Assembly: GCF_021491355.1 (NCBI RefSeq)
Contig: NZ_JAKENF010000003.1
Coordinates: 744,001 to 808,000 of the forward strand
From: Alitabrizicola rongguiensis
GTDB lineage: Bacteria; Pseudomonadota; Alphaproteobacteria; Rhodobacterales; Rhodobacteraceae
Reading direction: 5' to 3'
Length of the DNA: 64,000 bases
Below, one piece after another: positions 16,571-26,174 of the stretch; position 1 is the first letter of the stretch; each line of letters begins with the position of its first letter. Both the position numbers and the translations under genes were made by a program. Under the pieces are notes generated by a model. That model saw nothing but the letters and a program-made list of their open reading frames with translations, was not told where the DNA came from and did no database searches.

Positions 16571-16603
16571 AAGCAAAAGGGGCAGGACGACCGCCCTGCC
16601 CCC
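16571..16603 (-). terminator. Terminator after lpdA
   Basis: GGGGCAGG and CCTGCCCC form an 8-bp stem with an 8-base loop, followed on the minus strand by TTTTGCTT. It starts about 25 bases after the lpdA stop. Confidence 0.8.
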
Positions 16604-16627
16604 TTGCGATTCCACCGCCACGATTCG

Positions 16628-18025
16628 TCAGATGTGAAGCGCGCGACCGTAAGCGTCGAGCACCGCCTCGTGCATCATCTCGCTGAGCGTCGGATGCGGG
16701 AAGACCGTCTCCATCAGCTCGGCTTCGGTGGTCTCCAGTGTGCGGCCGACAACATAGCCCTGGATCAGCTCGGTCACTTCGGCGCCGATCATGTGGGCGC
16801 CGAGCAATTCGCCCGTCTTGGCATCGAAGACGGTCTTGATCATCCCCTCGGGTTCACCAAGCGCGATGGCCTTGCCGTTGCCGATGAATGGGAAGTGGCC
16901 GACCTTCAGCGTGTAGCCCGCCGCCTTGGCCTTTTCCTCGGTCAGGCCGACGCTCGCGACCTGCGGGTGGCAATAGGTGCAGCCGGCGATCGAGTTCGGC
17001 TTGATCGGATGCGGATGGCCGCCTGCGATCAGTTCGGCCACCATGACGCCTTCATGGCTGGCCTTGTGGGCAAGCCAGGGTGCGCCGGCGATGTCGCCGA
17101 TGGCATAGAGCCCTTCAACGCCAGTACGGCAGTATTCGTCGGTCACGACATGGGTGCGGTCGATCTTCACGCCAAGCGCCTCGAGGCCAAGGTTCTCGAC
17201 GTTGCCGACGATGCCCACGGCGGAGATCACGGTGTCGAAATCCTGCGTCTCGATCTTGCCGCCGACCTCGATATGCGCGGTGACCCCCACGCCCGGCTTG
17301 CGGTCGAGCTTCTTGACCGCCGCCTTCTCCATGATCTTCATGCCCTGCTTGACGAAGGACTTCTTGGCGAAGGCGCTGATCTCGGCATCCTCGACCGGCA
17401 GGATGCGGTCCATGACCTCGACCACGGTCGTGTCGGCGCCAAGCGTGTGGAAGAAGCTCGCGAATTCGATGCCGATGGCGCCCGAACCGATGACGAGCAG
17501 CTTCTTCGGCATGCGCTTGGGTTGAAGGGCGTGCTTGTAGGTCCAGACCAGATCGCCATCTGCCTCAAGCCCCGGAAGCTCGCGCGCGCGGGCGCCGGAG
17601 GCGAGGATAATCGCGGGGGCGGTCAGTTCCTCGACCCCCTTGTCGGTCGTGACCTTCACGGCACCTTTTCCGGCAAGGACGGCAGTGCCCATGAAAACGG
17701 TGATCTTGTTCTTCTTCATCAGATGGCCGATGCCCGAGGACAGCTGCTTGGCCACCCCGCGCGACCGCGCGACCACGGCGTTCAGGTCATAGCCGATCCC
17801 CTCGGCCTTGAGCCCGAATTCCTTGGCGCGGTGCATCAGGTGGAAGACCTCGGCCGAGCGGAGCAGCGCCTTGGTCGGGATGCAGCCCCAGTTCAGGCAA
17901 ATTCCGCCCAGATGCTCGCGCTCTACGATGGCGACGGTCTTGCCCAGTTGCGCGGCACGGATCGCGGCGACATAGCCGCCCGGACCAGCGCCGATCACGA
18001 TGACGTCGAAGGATTTGGCAGCCAC
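16628..18025 (-). CDS. lpdA: Dihydrolipoyl dehydrogenase (E3)
   Basis: The 465-residue flavoprotein reoxidises dihydrolipoamide in 2-oxoacid dehydrogenase or glycine-cleavage complexes. It has the FAD motif GAGPGGYVAAIRAAQLG at residues 12-28, the redox-active disulfide GGICLNWGCIPTK, an NAD-binding GSGAIGIEFA segment, and a C-terminal HPTLSE with the catalytic His-Glu. The adjacent genes do not encode E1 or E2 subunits, so its complex partner lies outside the window or it serves several complexes. A terminator follows directly. Confidence 0.97.
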   Translation of the reverse strand: MAAKSFDVIVIGAGPGGYVAAIRAAQLGKTVAIVEREHLGGICLNWGCIPTKALLRSAEVFHLMHRAKEFGLKAEGIGYDLNAVVARSRGVAKQLSSGIGHLMKKNKITVFMGTAVLAGKGAVKVTTDKGVEELTAPAIILASGARARELPGLEADGDLVWTYKHALQPKRMPKKLLVIGSGAIGIEFASFFHTLGADTTVVEVMDRILPVEDAEISAFAKKSFVKQGMKIMEKAAVKKLDRKPGVGVTAHIEVGGKIETQDFDTVISAVGIVGNVENLGLEALGVKIDRTHVVTDEYCRTGVEGLYAIGDIAGAPWLAHKASHEGVMVAELIAGGHPHPIKPNSIAGCTYCHPQVASVGLTEEKAKAAGYTLKVGHFPFIGNGKAIALGEPEGMIKTVFDAKTGELLGAHMIGAEVTELIQGYVVGRTLETTEAELMETVFPHPTLSEMMHEAVLDAYGRALHI

Positions 18026-18109
18026 GGTTCCCCTCCTCTGGAAAAGTAGTTTGCCATTAAACTATTTTTATGACCCCAGCAATACAAGGGCCGCCGCACC
18101 TCGTTGCGG

Positions 18110-18694
18110 TCAGTGCATGGCTTCGTCCCGTAGCCTCTTCACAAAGGCGGGATAGCCGCCGGCATCCATGAATTCCTGCTCGGCAGCCGTCGACTCCCGC
18201 CCGAGCGCGACGTTGCGAAATGGAAACCGCCCGAAGCGGGCGATGATCTCGCGATGGGCGATGGCATGGAGGACATTCTCGGCACCGGTTTCGGGCAGGC
18301 GTTCCCGCATGAGCGCGACTCCGAAATCCTGATCCGCCAGATCCTCGCTATGCTCGAACGGAAGGTAAAAGAACTGCCGCTCGGGTTCCGGCGCGCCCAG
18401 ATCCCAGTCGGATGCGACCGCCTTCCGTGCTGCGTCGCGGGCCTTCGCGTCAGTGGCAAAGGCAAGCGCCGACCCGCGATGGATGTTGCGCGGCAACTGG
18501 TCAGTCAGGATGAGGTAGGCGAGCGAACCGACAGTGCCGTCGACCCAATGCTCGAGGCCGCCATCATGCGCGGCCTGCCATAGGTCGAGGAACCCGTCCC
18601 GGCAGGAAGAGTCGATCTCCTCGCTGCCGGAATACCAGCCGTCCTCGCCGATCTCGCCCAGCCAGAAGTCGAGCACGTCCACCGGATCGGCCAT
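18110..18694 (-). CDS. DUF924 family protein
   Basis: This 194-residue protein starts at the ATG at 18694 (MADPVDVLDFWLGE), the family-typical N terminus. DUF924 proteins are all-helical, TPR-like and cytosolic. Conserved segments here include ILTDQLPRNIHRG and FFYLPFEHSED. No reaction is known for the family. It lies between lpdA and an MFS gene, all on the minus strand but with separate spacing (84 bp to lpdA, 147 bp from the MFS gene). Confidence 0.9.
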   Translation of the reverse strand: MADPVDVLDFWLGEIGEDGWYSGSEEIDSSCRDGFLDLWQAAHDGGLEHWVDGTVGSLAYLILTDQLPRNIHRGSALAFATDAKARDAARKAVASDWDLGAPEPERQFFYLPFEHSEDLADQDFGVALMRERLPETGAENVLHAIAHREIIARFGRFPFRNVALGRESTAAEQEFMDAGGYPAFVKRLRDEAMH

Positions 18695-18841
18695 GACCCC
18701 TCCTCCATGCCACGTCTCTAGTTGCACCCTGACAGGTCACGACGCGGCCCGCAACGGTCCTGTCTGGGGCCGATGGCAGAAGCGGGAACCAAAGACTTCC
18801 AAGGCCTTTGGGAGCGTTCTTGCGACAGATCCCGCCCGGTC

Positions 18842-20077
18842 TCAGGCCGCCGTCTTTTCGGGGCGCTTGTCGACTACGGCATCCACCGCCGTCACCGAGG
18901 CAGACGGAACCACGGGCGCAAAGCCCGTTCCGCGGGCCGGCGTTGCACGGCGGGTCATACGCCAGCCGGCATAGGCGGCCAGGGCAAGGAACAGAACGCC
19001 GAGGAACAGGAACAGCCCCTCAGGGCCAAGCTGGTTCATCAGCCAGCCTGCCGCAACCGGGCCGCCGATCGCGCCAAGCCCGTTGAGGAAGATCATCCCC
19101 GCACTGGCCGCCGGCATCTCCTCCTTGCCGAGAAAGTCGTTCGTGTAGGCGATGAGCAGCGAGTAGAGCGGGTTGATCATGCCGCCGAGGATGACCCCGG
19201 AGACGAGATAGGCCGCGAAGGGCATCTCGAAGAGGAAGGTCAGCACCATGGCGAAACCGCCGAAAGCCGAGACGCCGAGGATCAGCTTGCGCCGGTCGAT
19301 CCGGTCCGAGGCCCAGCCGATCGGATATTGGAACACCAGGCCCCCGACATAGAGCGAGGCGACGAACATGGTGATTTGCTGAACGCTGTAACCCTTTTGT
19401 GCCCCCCAAACCGCCGCCATGCCAAACATGGCCGAGAAGATGCTTCCGGTCAGCAGCATCCCCATGCAGCCAAGCGGCGAGATGCGGAACAGGCGGCGGA
19501 AGGGCAAGGGCTTGATCGAGTCAAAGATCGGCGCCGGGGTAGCTGCCAGAAGGATCGGCAGGAAGGACAGGGAAACCAGCACCGACGGCAGGATGAACAG
19601 GACAAAGCCCGACGGGTCTGGCAGGTTCAAGAGTGCCTGGCTGGCGATGATCCCGATCATCTGGACAATCATGTAAAGCGACATCGCCTGGCCGCGCGTC
19701 TCGTTCGTGGCGGTGTTGTTCAGCCAGCTTTCGGCGGTGATGTAGACGCCGGCAAACGAAAAGCCGATCAGCGCCCGCATCACCGACCAGGCCATCCAGT
19801 CCTCGATGACCGGGTAGAGCACCAGAACCGCCGAGATGATCGAGGCGAGGGCCGCGAAGACGCGGACGTGGCCGACCTGGCGGATCATGACCGGGGCAAG
19901 CCTTGACCCTAGCAGGAAGCCCAGGAAGTAGGCCGACATCACGTAGGAGATCTGGTATGTCGAGAACCCCGCCCCCGTGCCGCGGATGCCGAGGAGCGAG
20001 CCCTGCATGCCATTGCCGACCATGAGGAACATCATGCCAGCCAGCAGCGGCCAGGAAGAGGCGAGAACCTTCAGCAC
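18842..20077 (-). CDS. MFS transporter, YcaD-like
   Basis: The 411-residue protein has about 12 hydrophobic helices and looks like the YcaD/TIGR-type MFS subgroup. It has an early GNGMQGSLLGIR segment, the AESWLNN motif after helix 4 typical of this group, and GWASDRIDRRK between helices 8 and 9. The C-terminal 30 residues are a polar tail. The substrate is unknown. It lies downstream of queA on the same strand with an 88-bp gap, so co-transcription is possible. Confidence 0.9.
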   Translation of the reverse strand: MLKVLASSWPLLAGMMFLMVGNGMQGSLLGIRGTGAGFSTYQISYVMSAYFLGFLLGSRLAPVMIRQVGHVRVFAALASIISAVLVLYPVIEDWMAWSVMRALIGFSFAGVYITAESWLNNTATNETRGQAMSLYMIVQMIGIIASQALLNLPDPSGFVLFILPSVLVSLSFLPILLAATPAPIFDSIKPLPFRRLFRISPLGCMGMLLTGSIFSAMFGMAAVWGAQKGYSVQQITMFVASLYVGGLVFQYPIGWASDRIDRRKLILGVSAFGGFAMVLTFLFEMPFAAYLVSGVILGGMINPLYSLLIAYTNDFLGKEEMPAASAGMIFLNGLGAIGGPVAAGWLMNQLGPEGLFLFLGVLFLALAAYAGWRMTRRATPARGTGFAPVVPSASVTAVDAVVDKRPEKTAA

Positions 20078-20165
20078 TTCGGTCTCCCAGGATGGATGAA
20101 GTCTAGCACTAATTGGCCCGCGCCGCGCTTCTGTTCTGCAAGCGACGGGGAGGCAAGAAGGCGCG

Positions 20166-21221
20166 TCATCTTGGCTCCGGGATCAGGAGCGATGCATCGC
20201 CGTAGGAAAAGAACCGGTAGCCCTCGGCCACGGCATGGCCGTAGATCCGGCGGATACGCTCTTGCCCCATCAGCGCGGAGACGAGCATCAGCAGGGTCGA
20301 CTTCGGCAGGTGGAAATTGGTCATGAGGGCATCGGTGACCCGGAAGCGATAGCCAGGATAGATGAAGATGTCGGTCGTGCCGCTGAACGCGCGGACTGTG
20401 CCCGCGGGATCGGCCGCACTTTCGATGAGCCGCAGCGCGGTGGTGCCGACGGGAATGATCCGCCCGCCCGCCGCGCGGGTGGCGTTGATCTCTGCCGCGG
20501 CTTTGGCAGTGACCTCGCCCCATTCGGCATGCATGCGGTGGGTGGTCACGTCCTCGACCTTGACCGGCAGGAAGGTCCCGGCGCCGACATGCAGCGTAAC
20601 CTCGGTGAAGGTCACGCCCATCTCGGCCAGAGACCTGAGCAGCGCCTCGTCAAAGTGGAGCGAGGCGGTCGGCGCCGCCACGGCCCCTGAATGTCGGGCG
20701 AAGACGGTCTGGTAGTCGTCCTTGTCCTGGGCATCCGGCGCGCGCTTGGCGGCGATGTAGGGCGGAAGCGGCATTGCCCCCGCCTCGGCCAGGGCTGCGT
20801 CGAAATCATCGCCGGAAAGATTGAACACCAGACGAAGTTCCGTGTCGGTCTTTTCCGCGACCTCCGCGGACAGTTGTTCGGAAAAGCGGATCACCTCGCC
20901 TGTGGCGAGCTTGCGCATCGGCTTGGCAAGCGCCCTCCAGCCCTCGACCGCGGGTTCAAGCAGCGTCACCTCGACCCTCGCCTCGACCTCGCCCTGCCCC
21001 GTCATCCGCCGCCGCGTTCCCGTCAGGCGTGCCGGAATGACCTTGGTGTTGTTCAGGATCAGCCGGTCGCCGGGGCGGAACTCTTCGATCAGGTCCGAGA
21101 CGCGGCGGCCCTCGATCCGGTCGCCGCGCGCGACAAGCAACCTTGCCGAGGTGCGGGGGCGTGCGGGGCGCGTCGCGATCAGCCTTTCAGGCAGGTCGAA
21201 ATCGAAATCTGAGAGCTGCAT
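20166..21221 (-). CDS. queA: S-adenosylmethionine:tRNA ribosyltransferase-isomerase
   Basis: This 351-residue enzyme transfers and isomerises the ribose of SAM onto 7-aminomethyl-7-deazaguanine in tRNA, forming epoxyqueuosine. Recognisable family segments are the N-terminal [24 protein letters not shown], the [19 protein letters not shown]-like block, [11 protein letters not shown] and [12 protein letters not shown]. The length matches the family. It starts only 2 bp after the stop of the upstream AsmA-like gene on the same strand, so the two are translationally close and probably co-transcribed. Other queuosine genes are not in the window. Confidence 0.97.
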   Translation of the reverse strand: MQLSDFDFDLPERLIATRPARPRTSARLLVARGDRIEGRRVSDLIEEFRPGDRLILNNTKVIPARLTGTRRRMTGQGEVEARVEVTLLEPAVEGWRALAKPMRKLATGEVIRFSEQLSAEVAEKTDTELRLVFNLSGDDFDAALAEAGAMPLPPYIAAKRAPDAQDKDDYQTVFARHSGAVAAPTASLHFDEALLRSLAEMGVTFTEVTLHVGAGTFLPVKVEDVTTHRMHAEWGEVTAKAAAEINATRAAGGRIIPVGTTALRLIESAADPAGTVRAFSGTTDIFIYPGYRFRVTDALMTNFHLPKSTLLMLVSALMGQERIRRIYGHAVAEGYRFFSYGDASLLIPEPR

Positions 21222-21223
21222 CC

Positions 21224-24200
21224 TCAGCCACCGGCCTTTGGTGGCGGGGCGCGGAAAATCTCGCGGAACATACCGGGGGTCAGGATCGAAAGCGGGTTGA
21301 CGGAAACCCGGGGGGCGCTTGTCGATCCCCGGACAGTGTAATTGAAGCCGAACAGCCCCTCGCCCGGGCGGGTCAAGATGCTGCCGATGCCATTGAGCAT
21401 ATAGATCGGCGAGACGACCCCGACCAGATCGATCGTGTGCGCCTCCGCGTCGAAACGCCCAGACAGCGAGACACCAAGCGAGGCGCCGATGGCCGAACTC
21501 TGCAGGATCTCCACCCCGGCAGGCGATGTCTGGAATTCGGCCTGTCCGGAACTGAAGAACAGGCCCGACGCGCGCAACTGCTCAAGCAGGCCAACGACGC
21601 TGACCGCGTTAAGCAGCGCCGCGAGCACCGGCGCTTCGGTGATCTGCACGTTTCGGAAGTCGGCGACCCCACGATACGCGGCCTTTCCGCCCGTCGGGGT
21701 CAGGGTCAGATCCAGCGTTCCGCCGCGCGCCTTTTCGAAGATGCCGGCAGCAGCAATGACCGCCCCCGCATCGTCCGACCGCAGACGGAGCGCGGACCCC
21801 TTGGAGGTCGGCGCGATCTCACCCTTCACCGGTGCCTTGCCGTTCAGCCGGGCGCTGAAGTCGCCGTTCAGCCCGCCGCGCCCGTTTATGTTCCCTGAGA
21901 AATCGGTCAGCGTCAGGCTTTCTGTCGCGGTGATCCGATCCAGCCGCACAGCAAGATCGGGACTCCCCTCTCCCGAGCCCGACGCCATGTCGGGAACCTT
22001 CCGCAGATCGACCGTGCCGCCGGTGACGGAGATTGCGACCGGTTTGCCAACGCCCTGTCCCCGCAGATCGACGCTGATGTTGAGCCAGTCGCCGCTGGTG
22101 ACCTTGGTGAACCGCGCGAGGTCAAGGCCGCCCTCGGGGCGTGTGGTGACCGAGCCTTCCGCCTGAACCGGCCCGGACTTCAGCACCAGACGGTCAACAC
22201 CAGCGGGCTTGGCGATCTGCCCCTCGACTTCAAGCTGGGCACGCGCGCCAACGGCCTTGTCGAGCCCGATCGCCGGCAGGCTGAGACCGATGCCGGCAAG
22301 CTCTGACGCGATGCGGAACCGGCCGCCCTCGCCTTTCACCAGATCGATCTGCATGTCGGCTGGCCCTTGCCCGGTCACCATGCCCTCTGGCAACGTCACG
22401 CCGAATTCTCGCAGGGCGGCGTCTGAAAGCTGGACCGTCCCGGTAACCTGGCTCGTGCCCTTCTTCGCGGGGGCGAAGTCCATATGCCATTGGCCATCGA
22501 ACGGCGCCTCGCCCATATGACCCGGCCCCGAAATCGTCAGGCCCTGGCGGTTTGCCCTGACCTGCAACGCCTCGGCTGTCAGGACATGCCCCTCGACCAG
22601 TCGATCCGACCGGACGCTGGTCATCCTGCCCTCAACCCGGAAATCCACATCGGGCATCTCGATCTTCGGCTTAAGCGGAAAGGTCAGAATCGCGTCGACC
22701 TGGGCTCGCCCCTCCGCCAGATCGACGGGCTGACCGGCCTTTGACAGGAACTGGAACGGTGGTTCGTCAAGGATCGACAGGGCGGCCGTCACGCTGCTGT
22801 CGGCCTTGATCGTGACCTGGGCCGTGGCGGGCTTTTGCGTGATGTCGAGCACCTTGAACACTGAACCCGCCATATCGACCGGGCCCCCTTGGGGTGGCTC
22901 GACGGCACCCCGTTCAAGCACTGTCGTATAGGTCTTCCCCCTGATCGAGGAATATCCGTAGCCATCACGGATCGGGGGCATGGTCCGCATGAAACGCACT
23001 TCTGCGCCGGCGAACTCGTAATCGAAGGTCAGGACCGGCTCTACTTGCGGTACCAGCCGCAGCCCGGCGCGGACGTTGAACAGGGTGCCTTCCTGCAGGT
23101 TGGCCTTTACCCAGTCTCGTGTCTTGGGCGTGAGGGAGAGCGGCCAAAGTCCCATCACCTTGTCTGCGCTGATCTGGTTCAGCCCGAGATCGGCCGCAAC
23201 GGCCCAGCCTTCCGGGCCTGCGGTGACCCTGCCGCGCGAGACAAGGCGCGTATCGCCCTCCTGGAGGGCAAACTGCCCGATCTGCACCGTGAAGGGATCG
23301 AGCGTCAGCCGGAAATCGGCCTGCCCGGCGGAAAAGCGAACCGGCGCCTGGAACAGGCCTTCGGGATCAAGCTGGAGGTCACTGAAAGAAACCTGCGAGA
23401 CGTAGCTCGTCGGAAGCCCGCGTGCGAGCCCCGGCAGACGGCTGACGCCTGAGGACTTCATCCGCAGCGTCTGGCTGTCGATCGTGAGGTCCGAGAAGGT
23501 GAAGGTCTCGGACGGCACATCGAGATGCACCTTAAGACCCGCCCGGTTGAACGGCACCGGCTTGGCCGCCGGCGAGGGATGCAGCGCACCCTCGGCAATG
23601 TCGAGCGAGGCGTCGATCACCGACATCGCGCCCTGATCATCGATATTGACCTGGATGCCGCCCGAGATCGGCGCGTCTAGAACCCCAAGCCAGGCCAGCG
23701 CGTTGCTTTGCGCGGCGATGTCGGCCGCGGCGACGTCGGTCACGCTGGCGGTCAGACGCGCCGCGTGCGATGGCTTGACGCTGACGATGGTCAGGTCGGC
23801 ACGGGCGGGATCGGTCGCTCCGCCGACCAAACCGAGCGAGACCTGAAGCGCAAGTTCCTCTGCGCGGTTCTTAAGCGAGATGCGTCCATCGCCAACCTGC
23901 CAGACTCGCCGCGCCCGGCGGTCGTCCAGCGTCAGGCTCAGACCATCGGCTTCAATCATGTCGATCCGGCTCAGGATCGGGGCCTGAAAGGCGGCTTCGG
24001 TCTGGTCAAGGATCTCGGCCAGCGTTCCTGCCGGCGCGCCGGCCGTGTCTGTGCCGAAAGCAAGGTCGAGACGTCCATCCTCTAGCCGCACCAGCGTCAT
24101 CTGTGCGCCGACGATGCGAAGCCGGTTGGGCCTGAGTTCACCCGACAGCAGGGCTCCGGCATCGAAGGTGACCTGCGCCTCGGGCAGATTGGCGATGGTC

Positions 24201-24451
24201 TTGCCCTCCAGCGTCAGCAGGCGCAAGTCATCGAGTGCAAGGCGCGGTTTCCAGTCGCGATCCACCCGCAGGATGACACCGCCGATGGCGACCCGCACAC
24301 CCGGCGCGAGCCCCCTCTCCAAGGCCTTGTTGACGCGACTTTCAACCTCTGCGACGACCCAGACGGGAACATGCAGCGGCCGGCCAGTCAGGCCGAGGAC
24401 GGCGAAGAAGGCGATCATCCCAAGAAAGACCGCAGCAAGCGTCCAGCGCAC
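21224..24451 (-). CDS. Large AsmA-like/DUF3971 envelope protein, start uncertain
   Basis: The product is 1075 residues from the GTG at 24451. One membrane anchor (about residues 3-23) is followed by a long beta-rich periplasmic domain of the YhdP/AsmA-like class (DUF3971 and AsmA-like C-terminal region). It ends with the conserved block [15 protein letters not shown] near residues 1015-1030. Such proteins are thought to bridge lipid transport between inner and outer membranes. The reading frame continues upstream of the GTG with plausible basic codons (RPRRLLSHRRHS) but no ATG, GTG or TTG before the stop near 24594. True initiation may therefore be at a non-standard codon, for example ATA at 24523 after GGGGAG. 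Confidence 0.85.
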   Translation of the reverse strand: MRWTLAAVFLGMIAFFAVLGLTGRPLHVPVWVVAEVESRVNKALERGLAPGVRVAIGGVILRVDRDWKPRLALDDLRLLTLEGKTIANLPEAQVTFDAGALLSGELRPNRLRIVGAQMTLVRLEDGRLDLAFGTDTAGAPAGTLAEILDQTEAAFQAPILSRIDMIEADGLSLTLDDRRARRVWQVGDGRISLKNRAEELALQVSLGLVGGATDPARADLTIVSVKPSHAARLTASVTDVAAADIAAQSNALAWLGVLDAPISGGIQVNIDDQGAMSVIDASLDIAEGALHPSPAAKPVPFNRAGLKVHLDVPSETFTFSDLTIDSQTLRMKSSGVSRLPGLARGLPTSYVSQVSFSDLQLDPEGLFQAPVRFSAGQADFRLTLDPFTVQIGQFALQEGDTRLVSRGRVTAGPEGWAVAADLGLNQISADKVMGLWPLSLTPKTRDWVKANLQEGTLFNVRAGLRLVPQVEPVLTFDYEFAGAEVRFMRTMPPIRDGYGYSSIRGKTYTTVLERGAVEPPQGGPVDMAGSVFKVLDITQKPATAQVTIKADSSVTAALSILDEPPFQFLSKAGQPVDLAEGRAQVDAILTFPLKPKIEMPDVDFRVEGRMTSVRSDRLVEGHVLTAEALQVRANRQGLTISGPGHMGEAPFDGQWHMDFAPAKKGTSQVTGTVQLSDAALREFGVTLPEGMVTGQGPADMQIDLVKGEGGRFRIASELAGIGLSLPAIGLDKAVGARAQLEVEGQIAKPAGVDRLVLKSGPVQAEGSVTTRPEGGLDLARFTKVTSGDWLNISVDLRGQGVGKPVAISVTGGTVDLRKVPDMASGSGEGSPDLAVRLDRITATESLTLTDFSGNINGRGGLNGDFSARLNGKAPVKGEIAPTSKGSALRLRSDDAGAVIAAAGIFEKARGGTLDLTLTPTGGKAAYRGVADFRNVQITEAPVLAALLNAVSVVGLLEQLRASGLFFSSGQAEFQTSPAGVEILQSSAIGASLGVSLSGRFDAEAHTIDLVGVVSPIYMLNGIGSILTRPGEGLFGFNYTVRGSTSAPRVSVNPLSILTPGMFREIFRAPPPKAGG

Positions 24452-24657
24452 GCCGCTATGGCGGCGATGCGACAGCAGCCGCCGGGGTCGGGTGCTGACC
24501 GGCTTTTCCTCTTCGTCCCGTATCTTTCCGCTCCCCGGACCCTTTGCCCCGCCCGATGCCCCGCAACCGTCGGTCGATAGCCGGACTTGCCTTTATCTTT
24601 GCCCGGCGGCAACTAAAACACAAAAGGTTGTAACCTCTTCGACACAGGGAGCCTTCC

Positions 24658-25119
24658 ATGCCTGCAATCGGCGACATTGCGCCCGACTTCACCCTTCCGC
24701 GCGACGGCGGCGCGAGCATCACCCTTTCGGACCTGAAACCCGGCAAGGTGGTGCTTTACTTCTATCCCAAGGACGACACGCCCGGCTGCACGCTCGAGGC
24801 GCAGGACTTTACGGCCCGCCTTGCCGATTTCCAGGCGGCGGGGGCTACGGTGATCGGCATCTCGAAAGACAGCGTCAAGGCGCATGACAAGTTCTGCAAG
24901 AAGCACGGATTGCAGATCGTTCTGGCCTCGGACGAAGGCGGCACCACCTGCGAGGATTACGGCGTCTGGGTCGAGAAAAGCATGTACGGCAAAACCTACA
25001 TGGGAATCGAACGCACGACCTTCCTGATCGACGGGGCCGGCAAGATTGCCCGCGTCTGGCCGAAGGTCAGCGTGAAGGGCCATGCCGACGAAGTGCTGGC
25101 TGTGGTCAAGGCCCTGTGA
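24658..25119 (+). CDS. bcp: Thiol peroxidase of the Bcp/PrxQ type
   Basis: This 153-residue peroxiredoxin reduces hydrogen peroxide and organic peroxides with electrons from thioredoxin. The peroxidatic cysteine is Cys44 in TPGCTLEAQDF. The resolving cysteine found five residues later in E. coli Bcp is absent (Gln49 at that place). Cys80 in the KFCKKHG helix is well placed to resolve instead, as in the other PrxQ subgroup. Its stop overlaps the GTG start of the DUF455 gene by 4 bases, so the two are translationally coupled. Confidence 0.94.
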   Translation: MPAIGDIAPDFTLPRDGGASITLSDLKPGKVVLYFYPKDDTPGCTLEAQDFTARLADFQAAGATVIGISKDSVKAHDKFCKKHGLQIVLASDEGGTTCEDYGVWVEKSMYGKTYMGIERTTFLIDGAGKIARVWPKVSVKGHADEVLAVVKAL

Positions 25120-25937
25120 CGCTGTCGCTTGCCGAAATGGCGGTGGAGGTGCTGACCACCGCCGACGGCCGCGCCAAGACGGCGCTCGGACGTCGCCATG
25201 CCGCCGCCTGGTCCGCCGCGCGGGCAGCGGGGGCACCCCTGCCGATCGGCAAGTCAGAGCCGCCGCTGCGCCCGGCCCGGCCGGAACGGCCCGAATTGCT
25301 GCCGCCCCGCGATGTCCCGCGGCGCCGGCCGGGCACGCCCGCCGGACGCATCGCGCTTCTGCATGCGGTCGCCCATATCGAGTTGAACGCGGTCGATCTG
25401 CACTGGGATATCGTCGCCCGCTTCACCGATGTGCCGATGCCGCTTGGCTTCTATGATGACTGGGTCAGGGCTGCCGACGAAGAAGCCAAGCATTTCAACC
25501 TCATCTGCGACTGTCTTGAGGCCATGGGCAGCCATTACGGCGCCCTTCCTGCCCATGCCGGGATGTGGCGGGCAGCAGAAGATACCGTCGATGACCTGCC
25601 AGGCCGGCTCGCCGTCGTGCCCATGGTGCTTGAAGCCCGCGGGCTCGATGTGACGCCGGGGATGATCGAGGTCTTCCGCAAGGCCGGCGAGACGGGCGCG
25701 GTCGAGGCGATGGAAGTCATCTATGCCGAGGAAGTTGGCCATGTCGCCTATGGCTCCAAATGGTTCAACTTCCTGTGCGGGCGCCATGACATGGACCCGA
25801 AAGACGCCTTCTACGCGCTGGTTCGCAGGTATTTCCACGGCGCCTTGAAGCCGCCCTTCAACGAGGAGAAGCGCGCAGAAGCCGGACTGCCGCCAGACTT
25901 CTACTGGCCGCTCGCGGAAGAGTCGGCAGACAGCTGA
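25116..25937 (+). CDS. DUF455 ferritin-like protein
   Basis: This 273-residue protein starts at a GTG that overlaps the bcp stop (GTGA). The N-terminal 80 residues are Ala/Pro/Arg-rich. The rest is a ferritin-like four-helix domain with carboxylate/histidine ligands in HAVAHIELNAVDLHWD (about 85-100), DEEAKHF (about 121-127) and YAEEVGHVAYG (about 205-215). That is the EXXH pattern of a di-metal site. DUF455 relatives include MiaE-like hydroxylase folds, but its substrate is unknown. The coupling to a peroxidase suggests oxidative-stress relevance, which is inference. Confidence 0.9.
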   Translation: MTLSLAEMAVEVLTTADGRAKTALGRRHAAAWSAARAAGAPLPIGKSEPPLRPARPERPELLPPRDVPRRRPGTPAGRIALLHAVAHIELNAVDLHWDIVARFTDVPMPLGFYDDWVRAADEEAKHFNLICDCLEAMGSHYGALPAHAGMWRAAEDTVDDLPGRLAVVPMVLEARGLDVTPGMIEVFRKAGETGAVEAMEVIYAEEVGHVAYGSKWFNFLCGRHDMDPKDAFYALVRRYFHGALKPPFNEEKRAEAGLPPDFYWPLAEESADS

Positions 25938-26174
25938 TCGCGACTTGGCAAGCGAGAAGACAAATGCAGATGAGCCTCTTACGCTAAGGCATCGGCAGGA
26001 AATCGCCTATTTCGGCTCCGGATGCGCAGCTTTTCGGCATCACCTGCGCAAAATCATTGCGGCTTCCGCACTGCCTCTGCTAGCCCACGATCATCCGGGC
26101 GCTTGGGGAATGTCGCGTCCGCATAAGGGCGGCCTACGCCTTCCTACCTTGGGGACACTGGACGGAACGGGGAC

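Noticed and set aside
16256-16621. Protein-coding genes in the lpdA-MFS gap
   Set aside because: All frames give Arg/Gly/Pro-rich translations without a good ribosome site or recognisable domain.
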